27,793 nt of DNA from a bacterium (lineage in GTDB: Bacteria > Chloroflexota > Dormibacteria > UBA8260 > Bog-877): assembly GCA_021817185.1 (NCBI GenBank), contig JAKAVU010000006.1, forward strand, positions 1 to 27,793, in the 5' to 3' direction. Made by a program: the position numbers and the translations under genes. The notes under the pieces are model-generated. The model saw only the letters and a program-made list of their open reading frames with translations. It ran no database searches and was not told the origin of the DNA. Shown piece by piece: positions 13,413-20,267 of the stretch. The first letter of the stretch is position 1; every line of letters starts with the position of its first letter.

Positions 13413-15664
13413 TATCGCTTGATCTGGATGCCCTGGCTCGGCAGCAGCGTGGTGAGAGCTGAGCCGACCTTCTGGGCCAGGAGGTTGATGTCGTTGTCGC
13501 TCATGATCTGGGCGTTGCTGAAGTCGAAGACGATGCTCGCACCGCCGCCGCCAGCCGCCACACCGCCGCCCGTGGGCACGCTGAGGCTGGGCAACCTGCC
13601 GGGAGCCGGGCTGGCCTGCTTCAGCACGGTCTCGGGGATCACGAACTCGCGGCCCGCCTCACCGATGAGCGCCAGCGTCGGTCTGTCCACCACCCCGCCT
13701 TCGGCAAGGTGGCTCAGGAGACCGCCGACGCCGCCGATCAGCCCGCCGATCCCTGGGATCTTCGACAGGACGCCGCCAATGTCGCCGGGAATCGAGCCGA
13801 TGGCTCCGACGATCTCACCGGGCAGCCTCTTGAACCAGTTCACCACGTCACCGATGAAGGTAGCCACGCCGCCGATGATCGTGTTCCAGGTGTTGCGGAA
13901 GAAGTCGTCCACGTCGGTCAGCACAGTGTTGACCGCATTGGCCACGTCCGCGAAGTGGGTCACCACCCAGTTGATCGCCTGGCCGACCGCCCCCACAATG
14001 TCGTGCCAGAGGTTGACGAAGAAGCCAGACACGTCCTTCCAGACCGTCCGGGCAATTGCCGTGACCTGCTTGAAGTGGGTGATGAGCAGCACGATGCCGG
14101 CGATCAGCAGAGCGATGCCAGCGACGACCAGGACGACGGGGTTGGCAAGCATGGCGATGTTGAGCCCGTCCTGAGCGATGGCCGCCTCGCCGGTCGCCGC
14201 CGTCTGGCCCTCTTGGGCCACAGCCAAGCCCTCGGAGGCCGCAGCTCCAGCTTCCTTCGCGGCGGTCAGCCCCTCCGTGGAGACGGCCTGAATGTCCTGC
14301 GCCCCCGTGACGGCCCGCATGATCGGGCCCAGCGCCTTCTGGACGGCGCTAAAGGCTTCGCTGGCTGTTTTGGCCGAGTTCATCACGGTGCGGACCAGGA
14401 ACATGCCGCCCACGAAGGCACCCAGGATGCCGACCGCCGCGAGGATGCCGATCATCACCTCCTTGTTCTTGGCCCCGAACTGGGCCACCTTCGAGATGAC
14501 GGTGGTGATCGGGTGCATGATGGCCAGCACCGCCGGCAGGAGCCCCTGACCGAGCGAGATCATCATGTCGTCCACCGAGGACTTCAGCATGGTCATCTGG
14601 CCCTTCCACGTCGAGTCCTGGACGGCGGCGGCCTGCGCTGCCGACCCGTGCTTCTCGGCCTCAGCCGTGGCCTGCTGCAAGGGGCCGACGCCAGCCTGAA
14701 TGACGGTGCCCATCACAGCTGCAGCCCTGGCTCCGAACAGACTGGTCTCAGCCGCGCCGCGCTCGGCTGGAGTGAGAGTTGCGAAGGCTGTCTTCAGTTG
14801 CGAGATGGCACTCGGCAGCCCCACGAACTGACCGCTGGCGTTCGTCAGCTTGACGCCCAGCTCCGTCAGCACCTTGGAGGCCGCGGTGCTCGGCGTGACA
14901 AGCTGGGAGAGCGCCTGAGAGGCATAGCGCATCCCGATCCGGCCCGAAGCGCCAGCTTTGGCCAGATCGAGCATCAGGCCCCCGGTCTGGCCCATCGACA
15001 TTCCGGCTGCTCGAGCGATGGGCACGATGCGCTCCAGGCTCCGGCCCAGACTTGAGATCGGCACGCCCAGACCCCGCGAGATGTTGAACAGGTCGCTGCT
15101 CGCCTGACCAGCCTGTCCGAGGCTGAGGTGGTAGCTCAGCATGATGTCGGTCAGAGCCTTGGTAGTGGTGCCCAGGCTCTCGCCCGAGGCCGTGGCAAGG
15201 TCGTCGGCCACCTTCATGTACCCAGCCGCCTGCCCCGCGTTGAGTGCATGGCCGTAGAGGGTCTTCAGCTCGCCCGAGACCGGGCCGTAAGCCCCAGCCA
15301 GCTCTGATGCGCTGGCCTCGACCTGGCCGCCCATGCCCAGGAAGGCGTTCGCCACGTCCTGGGCAGCCTTCATCGAGGTGCCCGACTCCTTGGCGATGGT
15401 GGCAACCGACTGCTGGTAGTTGATGGCCGACTTGATGGCCACGGCCCCGACGATGGCCACGCCGGCAGCCGCAGCCAGGCCCGCGACTCCCAGCTTGGAG
15501 AACCCGCTGCTGGCCTTGCTGGAGCCACCCTCGGTCTTGGCCAGCTCGTCGTTCGTCTCCTTGGCCTTCAGCCCCGTTTCTTCGAGCTGAGTATCGACCG
15601 CAGCCAGGGACTCGCTGGCCTCGTCAACCGCTCTGAGGACGAGTACCTCTGTGGCGTCCGCCAC
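13412..15664 (-). CDS. Tail tape measure protein (TP901-type core)
   Basis: 750 residues, GTG start. It has helical, Ala/Ser-rich composition with a TP901-like core: INYQQSVATIAKESGTS, then a run of helices through LFNISRGLGVPISSLGR and GLMLDLAKAGASGRIGM. Hydrophobic segments at about 60-80, 400-425 and 505-530 fit the membrane-active parts of tape measure proteins. Short amphipathic repeats (WKDVSGFFVNLWHDIVGAV, VDDFFRNTWNTIIGGV) and a Gly-rich segment follow, then GEAGREFVIPE near the C-terminus, a phrase common in this family. At roughly 0.15 nm per residue (known scaling), the tail would be near 110 nm. It follows the frameshifted chaperone gene as usual. Confidence 0.92.
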   Translation of the reverse strand: MADATEVLVLRAVDEASESLAAVDTQLEETGLKAKETNDELAKTEGGSSKASSGFSKLGVAGLAAAAGVAIVGAVAIKSAINYQQSVATIAKESGTSMKAAQDVANAFLGMGGQVEASASELAGAYGPVSGELKTLYGHALNAGQAAGYMKVADDLATASGESLGTTTKALTDIMLSYHLSLGQAGQASSDLFNISRGLGVPISSLGRSLERIVPIARAAGMSMGQTGGLMLDLAKAGASGRIGMRYASQALSQLVTPSTAASKVLTELGVKLTNASGQFVGLPSAISQLKTAFATLTPAERGAAETSLFGARAAAVMGTVIQAGVGPLQQATAEAEKHGSAAQAAAVQDSTWKGQMTMLKSSVDDMMISLGQGLLPAVLAIMHPITTVISKVAQFGAKNKEVMIGILAAVGILGAFVGGMFLVRTVMNSAKTASEAFSAVQKALGPIMRAVTGAQDIQAVSTEGLTAAKEAGAAASEGLAVAQEGQTAATGEAAIAQDGLNIAMLANPVVLVVAGIALLIAGIVLLITHFKQVTAIARTVWKDVSGFFVNLWHDIVGAVGQAINWVVTHFADVANAVNTVLTDVDDFFRNTWNTIIGGVATFIGDVVNWFKRLPGEIVGAIGSIPGDIGGVLSKIPGIGGLIGGVGGLLSHLAEGGVVDRPTLALIGEAGREFVIPETVLKQASPAPGRLPSLSVPTGGGVAAGGGGASIVFDFSNAQIMSDNDINLLAQKVGSALTTLLPSQGIQIKR

Positions 15665-15667
15665 GGC

Positions 15668-16283
15668 TCACCGCCCTTTCTGGAGGCGTCTGATCTCGGC
15701 TCGCTCCTGCCGAGCAGTCAGCTCCATGAATCGCTGGTAGGCGATGACCTCCGCAAGCGGCATTAGCTCCCGGTCACGGGCGGTCAGCCCAAGCTGCTGC
15801 CACCACGCCTTGTCCGTCCAGAACTGGCTCAGCAGCGGGGGCGGGTCGCTCCCGGTCCTGATCGCGCCCATCGCCGCCGTCACGAAAGGAGGCGTTCGAC
15901 ACCTCCTCGGTCGAGGCGTCATGCAGCGCGTGGCACTTCTTGTAGAGGTAGACCACCACGGCAGCGGGCAGGCTGGCTACCGACTTGCGCGAGACCGCTA
16001 CCGGGTCGGTCTTGTCGCCCCCTAGGGGCAGGGGCTGGTCGTTCTCGTCGGTCAGGTTCCAGTCGGTCACGGACTGAGCCACCCACTCGATCTGATAGGC
16101 ACCCGTGTGGGTCTCGCCGCTCACGGTGTCGTCGATCAGGGTCGGCTTGACCAGCGCACGCTGCACCTGGCTGAAGGCCATCTGGCTCAGCGACTTGCGG
16201 ATCTCAACCCAATAGACCTTCTCGCCATCGCGGGCCACCTCGACCCGCTCGGTGCCTCCATAGAGGCTCAGGAACCCTCCCAT
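15668..16283 (-). CDS. Tail assembly chaperone, long form made by +1 ribosomal frameshift
   Basis: Expected fusion of 204 residues: residues 1-133 of the 0-frame, then 71 residues from the +1 frame (opening VTAAMGAIRTGSDPPPLL and ending AEIRRLQKGR, stop at 15668). The +1 frame segment is far more protein-like than the 0-frame over the overlap: FWTDKAWWQQLGLTARDREL, LAEVIAYQRFMELTARQERA. Its only upstream start (ATG at 15922) has no ribosome-binding site and would add 12 Arg/Pro-rich residues, so frameshifting is the better explanation. Long forms (GpGT-like) bridge the tail tube protein and tape measure during assembly. Most phages use -1 at this point; a +1 event is unusual. Confidence 0.78.
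15774..16283 (-). CDS. Tail assembly chaperone, short (0-frame) form
   Basis: 169 residues, ATG at 16283 with GAGGAGG just upstream. The first 133 residues look like a folded tail assembly chaperone (GpG-like): GEKVYWVEIRKSLSQMAFSQV, VTDWNLTDENDQPLPLGGD and PAAVVVYLYKKCHALHD. After Phe133 the 0-frame runs on as 36 low-quality residues (rich in R, D, P, A) to the stop at 15774, as expected for an unselected read-out past a frameshift site. The gene lies between the tail tube and tape measure genes, the standard place for the GpG/GpGT pair. Confidence 0.82.
   Translation of the reverse strand: MGGFLSLYGGTERVEVARDGEKVYWVEIRKSLSQMAFSQVQRALVKPTLIDDTVSGETHTGAYQIEWVAQSVTDWNLTDENDQPLPLGGDKTDPVAVSRKSVASLPAAVVVYLYKKCHALHDASTEEVSNASFRDGGDGRDQDRERPAPAAEPVLDGQGVVAAAWADRP
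15882..15890 (-). other. Candidate +1 frameshift site TCC TTT CGT
   Basis: On the minus strand, 0-frame codons TCC (15890-15888), TTT (15887-15885) and CGT (15884-15882) are followed by GAC. The downstream frame enters as TTC GTG, so peptidyl-tRNA-Phe needs only slip one base from TTT to TTC, a better match to its GAA anticodon. CGT and TTT should be scarce in a high-GC genome, which would favour a pause. The nine bases equal the known influenza A PA-X shift site. An upstream GGAGG (15906-15902) lies 14 bases before TTT. Confidence 0.75.
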
Positions 16284-16292
16284 GCGCCCTCC

Positions 16293-17258
16293 TCAGTAAG
16301 CCGTGGCCTGGCTGTTGGTGACGACCGTCGAGATGGTCGCGCCCGTGGCCTGATCCAGCGCCGCCTCGAACGTGACCGACGAGATGATGACATCCTCCAT
16401 CTTCACGTCGTCGGCGTACTTCTCGATGTTGATGACCGGCAGGGTGATCTGCACCGACCCGCCGGACGACGGGTGCGCCAGCAGGATGACGAGTGAGCCC
16501 TGGGTCTGGGCCAGCATCTTGGAGAAGAAGCCCCAGTTGACGTCGTTCAGCGAGTCGAAGACCACGTCGAAGGTGCCGCTGATCTTGCGGGTCACGGGCG
16601 TGATGAAGCTCGGGTCGTGGCTCTGAGCGAAGGTGTAGGTGGGCTTCAGGCCATTCTCAATGTCGAGCTGGAGGTTCGTCGCCTGCGCCGCGACCTGGCC
16701 CATGATGGTCAGGGTCATCTCAGCGAAGACGAAGGGCAGCTCGTTGATGGTGCTGATCGGGGTCGGGGTGGCCAGCACCGCGACGCTCTGGGCGATCACG
16801 TCCGCCGTGATCTCAACCGGGCTGTCGCTGTTCGCGCACTTGAGCGTGTACTTGTTCACCCGGCAGCCGGCCCACTGCTCCGACTGGAAGTTGCCCAGGT
16901 TCTTCTCAACCGTCAGCGAAGAGAGCTGGTTGGCCTGGGTGATCGTGTGGGTGTAGGGCGACGTGCCGGTCACCACGTCGGTCCCGAGCGCGTAGACCAG
17001 CAGGGGGATGCCGTTCGTGGGGAACAGCGGACCGTCGATGGCTCCGAGGTTCTTCTGCTGCCCGTACAGCGGGTAGATGTTGAGGTCCCGCTGGCCCTGC
17101 ATGACCGGCGGGTAGAACAGCCCAGGATCCGCCTCGATGGTGCAGCCGCTCATCGGGAGGAAGTCGGTGGCGGCCACCGGAGTCCCGAAGGTCAGCTCCT
17201 TGGCCAGCCCTACGGCCGAGAGTGAACCGTACTTCTCAGTTATCGTCGGGAATGCCAC
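16293..17258 (-). CDS. Major tail (tube) protein
   Basis: 321 residues, GTG start behind AAGGAGG. The N-terminus (GSLSAVGLAKELTFGTPVAA, then TDFLPM) and beta-rich body (VEKNLGNFQSEQWAGCRVNK, VEITADVIAQ, FAEMTLTIMG, NLQLDIENGLKP, KISGTFDVVFDS, DDVKMEDVIISSVTFEA) are typical of phage tail tube proteins, including the VELT-like strand preceding FGTPVAA. The position after gp10-like and terminator genes and before the chaperones confirms it. It polymerises around the tape measure. Confidence 0.87.
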   Translation of the reverse strand: MAFPTITEKYGSLSAVGLAKELTFGTPVAATDFLPMSGCTIEADPGLFYPPVMQGQRDLNIYPLYGQQKNLGAIDGPLFPTNGIPLLVYALGTDVVTGTSPYTHTITQANQLSSLTVEKNLGNFQSEQWAGCRVNKYTLKCANSDSPVEITADVIAQSVAVLATPTPISTINELPFVFAEMTLTIMGQVAAQATNLQLDIENGLKPTYTFAQSHDPSFITPVTRKISGTFDVVFDSLNDVNWGFFSKMLAQTQGSLVILLAHPSSGGSVQITLPVINIEKYADDVKMEDVIISSVTFEAALDQATGATISTVVTNSQATAY

Positions 17259-17427
17259 TAACCTCCTTGCCGCCCTTGGGCGGCGTGCTGATGCTGAAGT
17301 CGGCCCGAGTGACCAGCCGCTCGGCCATCTCCTCCGACACCTGAACCGAGTCGCCGGGCTCGACCTTGCCGATGCCCACGACCGAGATAGCGTGAAGCCC
17401 CAGGTACTTGACCCGCACCTTCTTCAC
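17236..17427 (-). CDS. Small head-tail region protein
   Basis: 63 residues, GTG start in a GTGA overlap, and overlaps the tail tube gene by 23 bases. Sequence KKVRVKYLGLHAISVVGIGK then VEPGDSVQVSEEMAERLVTR resembles the small beta-barrel proteins with (VEPG..xVxVP.xxAxxLxxxxDF) often seen in phage head-tail operons. Exact function unknown; it may be a minor virion or assembly protein. Confidence 0.68.
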   Translation of the reverse strand: MKKVRVKYLGLHAISVVGIGKVEPGDSVQVSEEMAERLVTRADFSISTPPKGGKEVSGIPDDN

Positions 17428-17882
17428 AGCTCCAGGCTCTCCTTCAGAGTGGCGGCCAACGTGCGTTGCGCCGCTATCATGCCACGCCTGAGCGCCCGCT
17501 GTCCGAACGGGTTGGGCTTGGTCCCCGGGTGGTGGACGAGAGTGGCGAAGACCGTCTGGCCGTGGCTCTGGAACCGGAGCGCCATCGCGTTGCGGGGCAC
17601 GATGACGTGCGGGCTGGTGCCGTGGATGACGAAGCCCGTGTAGGGAGCGCCGCCGACCACCTTGACCTGGACCTCGGCCCCCGTCGTCCGGCGCTCGTAG
17701 CGCAGCTGCTGGCGCAACCTTCCGGCCCCTGGGCCCGACCCGACCGGAGCCTCGGCGCGGGCAAGCTCCCGCATCATCGGCCCCACCACGTCGGCCCAGC
17801 GGACCAGCGCCCGCTTGACAGCCATCGGGTCAGGTCGTTTGCCCTCCCGCCATTCGATGTGCCAGGCCAGGCCGCCGCTCAT
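17424..17882 (-). CDS. HK97 gp10-like head-tail joining protein
   Basis: 152 residues, ATGA junction. After a long helix (AVKRALVRWADVVGPMMREL) comes APVGSGPGAGRLRQQLRYER, then the diagnostic core GGAPYTGFVIHGTSPHVIVP, with MALRFQSHGQTVFATLVHHP and NPFGQRALRRG. The pattern (Y..FVEFGT.xH.I.P...ALRF) is characteristic of the HK97 gp10 family, part of the neck between connector and tail. Confidence 0.85.
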   Translation of the reverse strand: MSGGLAWHIEWREGKRPDPMAVKRALVRWADVVGPMMRELARAEAPVGSGPGAGRLRQQLRYERRTTGAEVQVKVVGGAPYTGFVIHGTSPHVIVPRNAMALRFQSHGQTVFATLVHHPGTKPNPFGQRALRRGMIAAQRTLAATLKESLEL

Positions 17883-18361
17883 CCCTGGAACGCCTCCTTG
17901 ATCGTGGCCTTGATCCAGGCGGTGTATTGCACGTCCACCTGATCCGCCACGGTGTGGACCGGCGAGTAGTCAACCTCGAAGCTCTCACCGACCGACAGCA
18001 CCTGAGACTGGACGTTCGTCACCGGATCGGTGATGAAGGTCGGCATCGGCGTCTGGCGCAGCACGTTCATCAGGGCTTCGATCAGGCTCGGGAAGGCGGT
18101 GTCCGAGTCGGGCCGCTCGTTGCTCTGCACGACGATGACCCAGAGGTCGAGGTTGTAGACCACCTCCTTGAAGCCCTTGCCTCTCGGAGCCGTCTGCCTC
18201 CGCTCAGTCCATGTGCCGCCCCAGATGAAGACCGACGGCACCCCCGCATCGCCAGGGATCGGCGGGGCGATGTAGGCCACCACGGGCGTCTCGCTGTAGG
18301 CCGGGACCGTGAGGTTGTTCAGCAGCTTCTGGACGTAGCTCTGGACCGCCGTGACGCTCAT
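17879..18361 (-). CDS. Tail terminator-like protein
   Basis: 160 residues, ATGA junction. It begins with a helix (SVTAVQSYVQKLLNNLTVPA), then beta strands with VVYNLDLWVIVVQSN and a helix FPSLIEALMNVLRQTPMP, ending in VDVQYTAWIKATIKEAF. Size, alpha/beta order and position between gp10-like and connector genes fit a gpU/gp17-like tail terminator. Identity rests partly on gene order. Confidence 0.7.
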   Translation of the reverse strand: MSVTAVQSYVQKLLNNLTVPAYSETPVVAYIAPPIPGDAGVPSVFIWGGTWTERRQTAPRGKGFKEVVYNLDLWVIVVQSNERPDSDTAFPSLIEALMNVLRQTPMPTFITDPVTNVQSQVLSVGESFEVDYSPVHTVADQVDVQYTAWIKATIKEAFQG

Positions 18362-18507
18362 ATCAGCGACTTCGGCATGTTCACGCCGGTAGCGTTCGAG
18401 CCCAGCTTCAGGTGGCTGGCCTTGACCGAGGTGCGGGACTTGGCCTTCCGGCGGGCGGTGTGGATGTGCCGGCGGGCGGTGTGCCGAGCCTTGGCCCGTC
18501 TTGACAT
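18358..18507 (-). CDS. 49-residue highly basic protein
   Basis: Short frame with ATG at 18507 and TGA at 18358, joined by ATGA overlaps at both ends, exactly filling the gap between the connector and terminator genes. It has 8 Arg, 6 Lys and 4 His in 49 residues and no Asp or Glu. A small internal repeat is seen (ARHTARRHIHTARRKAK). It ends GSNATGVNMPKSLI. The composition suggests nucleic acid or capsid-surface binding, possibly a small packaged DNA-binding protein; function is inference. It is easy to miss because of its length. Confidence 0.68.
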   Translation of the reverse strand: MSRRAKARHTARRHIHTARRKAKSRTSVKASHLKLGSNATGVNMPKSLI

Positions 18508-19415
18508 CAGAAGACCCTCCGGTAGGGATCGAGCAGCACCTCGGCCTCGCTATAGAGGTCGTCGGTGCCCTTGCCCCCAGAGGTCATGCTGCCCGGCGAC
18601 GACTGAGCGGTCAGCGCGGTCGCGCCTCTCAGCAGGGCCAGGCCGGTCGCGTACAGGATGGCCGCCTGCTGGATCGACCACGGCATGGCCGTGAAGGCGA
18701 TCCCGACCGCGTGCGGATACTGGAGGGGCGTGGCCAGGGTGACGGTGCCGGGACCCGACGTGACCGAGGTCGCGGTCGCCAGGACCGTCTCGGTGTTCAC
18801 CCCGTCCCGGAAGGTGCCCAGCACCCCGCTGCCGGTGCCCCAGCCCGTGCAGTCGTCAACCTCGATGGTCTGAGCGCCAGCCAGGACAGCGGCGGTAAGG
18901 CCGGTGTGCGGCCAGCCGTTGATGTAGGTGATCTCCAGCCGGTAGCCGTTCCGGCCAGCGAACCAGCTCACGAAGCCTGGCGAGACCTCGATGCGACTGG
19001 CCCCACCACCAGCCGCACCGAAGGCCGACGACCCCGCGAGCCCGACCGCCGGGCTGTGGATGATGAAGTTGTCTGGGGTCATCGGCACCCAGACAGGAGG
19101 GAAAGCCGCAGCTGGCGAGCATTTGCCGGAGACCACCGCCAGGATCGGCCACCGCTCGGTGACGAACTGGGCCACCCCGTTGTTCTGGACGGTCAGCCGA
19201 GCGTCCGGCCCGGTCAGCGTCTCGGTGTCCAGCGTGGCTCGGAGCGGCTGGTTGCAGTACTCGTCGATCATGTGCGTGGCCCGCCAGCAGATGTTGGTCT
19301 GCTCGGCCTGCTGGGCCGCGACCGAGCTGGCCCGGCTCGGGATCGTGTTCCAGGAGATGCCCGTCGGCGCTGACAGCAACTCCGGCACCGTGAGGTAGGG
19401 AGTGGCCGCGCTCAT
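18507..19415 (-). CDS. Head-tail connector protein
   Basis: 302 residues, ATGA junctions at both ends. The N-terminus (YLTVPELLSAPTGISWNTIP) and helix QQAEQTNICWRATHMIDEYC, followed by QPLRATLDTETLTGPDARLTV, follow the pattern of phage adaptor proteins (gp6/gp15-like). A middle beta region contains GRNGYRLEITYINGWPHTGL and AQTIEVDDCTGW, where YxxGWPHT recurs in connector proteins of actinophages as I recall them. A C-terminal helix bundle (WSIQQAAILYATGLALLRGA) follows. It is the first neck gene downstream of the capsid genes. Confidence 0.75.
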   Translation of the reverse strand: MSAATPYLTVPELLSAPTGISWNTIPSRASSVAAQQAEQTNICWRATHMIDEYCNQPLRATLDTETLTGPDARLTVQNNGVAQFVTERWPILAVVSGKCSPAAAFPPVWVPMTPDNFIIHSPAVGLAGSSAFGAAGGGASRIEVSPGFVSWFAGRNGYRLEITYINGWPHTGLTAAVLAGAQTIEVDDCTGWGTGSGVLGTFRDGVNTETVLATATSVTSGPGTVTLATPLQYPHAVGIAFTAMPWSIQQAAILYATGLALLRGATALTAQSSPGSMTSGGKGTDDLYSEAEVLLDPYRRVF

Positions 19416-19573
19416 CTCAGCGCCGCCATCGACTTCTTGACCAGCCGTCGGTCACAGCGGGCGCAGATGTACTTCCCGTCCTTGGGGATCGCATGGCGGC
19501 GGCAGACGTTGCCCCCGCACAGCGAGCAGGTGGCGACGACTCGGGCACCGCTCCGTGCGCAGCACTGGCACAT
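19412..19573 (-). CDS. 53-residue cysteine-rich zinc-binding protein
   Basis: Short frame with ATG at 19573 and TGA at 19412, ATGA overlap with the connector start. Cysteines at 2, 4, 5, 16, 19, 24, 37 and 40 plus His27 give CSLC, CRRH and CARC modules, enough for one or two zinc sites. The C-terminus is basic (RCDRRLVKKSMAALR). It is one of three consecutive small proteins with Cys pairs between the capsid and connector genes. Function unknown. Confidence 0.66.
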   Translation of the reverse strand: MCQCCARSGARVVATCSLCGGNVCRRHAIPKDGKYICARCDRRLVKKSMAALR

Positions 19574-19596
19574 GAAGCGCGGTCGCCCCAGTAAAG

Positions 19597-19947
19597 CTAC
19601 CTCGTGCGTCGAGCGCCCGAACCGCTGGCTCGGTGTGGCCCAGCCGGCTTGTCCTGCTTGACGCTGGCGGCGAGCGCCTGCAGGGTCTCGGCCATCTGGG
19701 GCATGGCGGCCAGTCCCTTCAGGATGTCCAGGTTGGCCGCCTTCTCCCGAGCCTCCTGCGCCCGGATCTCATCGACGGTCTGGGGTGCCGGATCGGTCGC
19801 ACGGCCCCATAGCGGGTCGTGGCTCTCGGCCAGCATCTTCTCGCAAGGTGGGCAGTCGAGGATCCAGTCGCCGTTCTTGTCGTCCACACGCTGGTGGTGA
19901 TGGTCGCCCACGTGCAGCCCGTGGATCGTCTTGGCCGCCTTGAGCAT
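19597..19947 (-). CDS. Small helical protein with CPPC motif
   Basis: 116 residues. A His-rich start (TIHGLHVGDHHHQRVDDKN) leads to WILDCPPCEKMLAESHD, where the C32-x2-C35 pair may bind metal with the histidines. The rest is helical (QTVDEIRAQEAREKAANLDI and ETLQALAASVKQD) with a basic end. Starts three bases after the upstream stop. No family recognised; a role in head maturation or as a minor virion protein is possible. Confidence 0.62.
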   Translation of the reverse strand: MLKAAKTIHGLHVGDHHHQRVDDKNGDWILDCPPCEKMLAESHDPLWGRATDPAPQTVDEIRAQEAREKAANLDILKGLAAMPQMAETLQALAASVKQDKPAGPHRASGSGARRTR

Positions 19948-19950
19948 GGT

Positions 19951-20208
19951 CTAGTTCTCCCTCAGTTCCCGCCCGCAGCGCGGGCAAGTGGCCTGCCAGT
20001 TGAAGGCAGCGAAGCCGCAGGCGCAGACCTTGCCCTCAGCCCCGTGGAAGCCCTCGATGGGGCGGTCGATGTAGCGCCGGCCATTGCTGGCGACGAGCCT
20101 TGCATGAGCCGGGTTGTCCACGGTGATCCGCCCTGTGCTGGAGGCGCGGTAGGTCTTGCCCTGCACCGTGACGCCCTCACAACCGGTCGGCACCGAGAAC
20201 GTGTCCAT
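19951..20208 (-). CDS. Small protein with C-terminal zinc ribbon
   Basis: 85 residues; GGAGG lies four bases before the ATG. The N-terminal half is a beta region (FSVPTGCEGVTVQGKTYRAS), ending HARLVASNGRRYID, and the C-terminus has CACGF...CPRCG (C62, C64, C75, C78), a zinc ribbon. It is the first gene after the major capsid gene. It may decorate or cement the shell, but no evidence beyond position supports this. Confidence 0.65.
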   Translation of the reverse strand: MDTFSVPTGCEGVTVQGKTYRASSTGRITVDNPAHARLVASNGRRYIDRPIEGFHGAEGKVCACGFAAFNWQATCPRCGRELREN

Positions 20209-20227
20209 TCAGCCTCCTGCGGTCTTG

Positions 20228-20253
20228 GGGGCGGGGCTTTGCAGCCCCGCCCC
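20228..20253 (-). terminator. GC-rich hairpin after the major capsid gene
   Basis: Perfect 11-bp inverted repeat, GGGGCGGGGCT at 20228-20238 with complement at 20243-20253 and loop TTGC. It lies in the 59-base gap between the capsid stop (20268) and the next start (20208). The minus strand has no T-tract after it, so it may be an attenuator or an RNA 3'-end stabiliser that raises capsid output over downstream genes, not a full terminator. Confidence 0.65.
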
Positions 20254-20267
20254 GCTCCGCACCTCTG

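Noticed and set aside
12186..14174. Very long plus-strand open frame (about 660 codons) opposite the tail hub and tape measure genes
   Set aside because: It is antisense to clearly recognisable tail genes, with Arg/Gly/Val/His-rich composition typical of a high-GC shadow.
15668..15922. Independent 84-residue gene starting at ATG 15922
   Set aside because: No ribosome-binding site before that ATG, and the first 12 residues are Arg/Pro-rich and overlap good 0-frame coding; the frameshifted reading explains the segment better.
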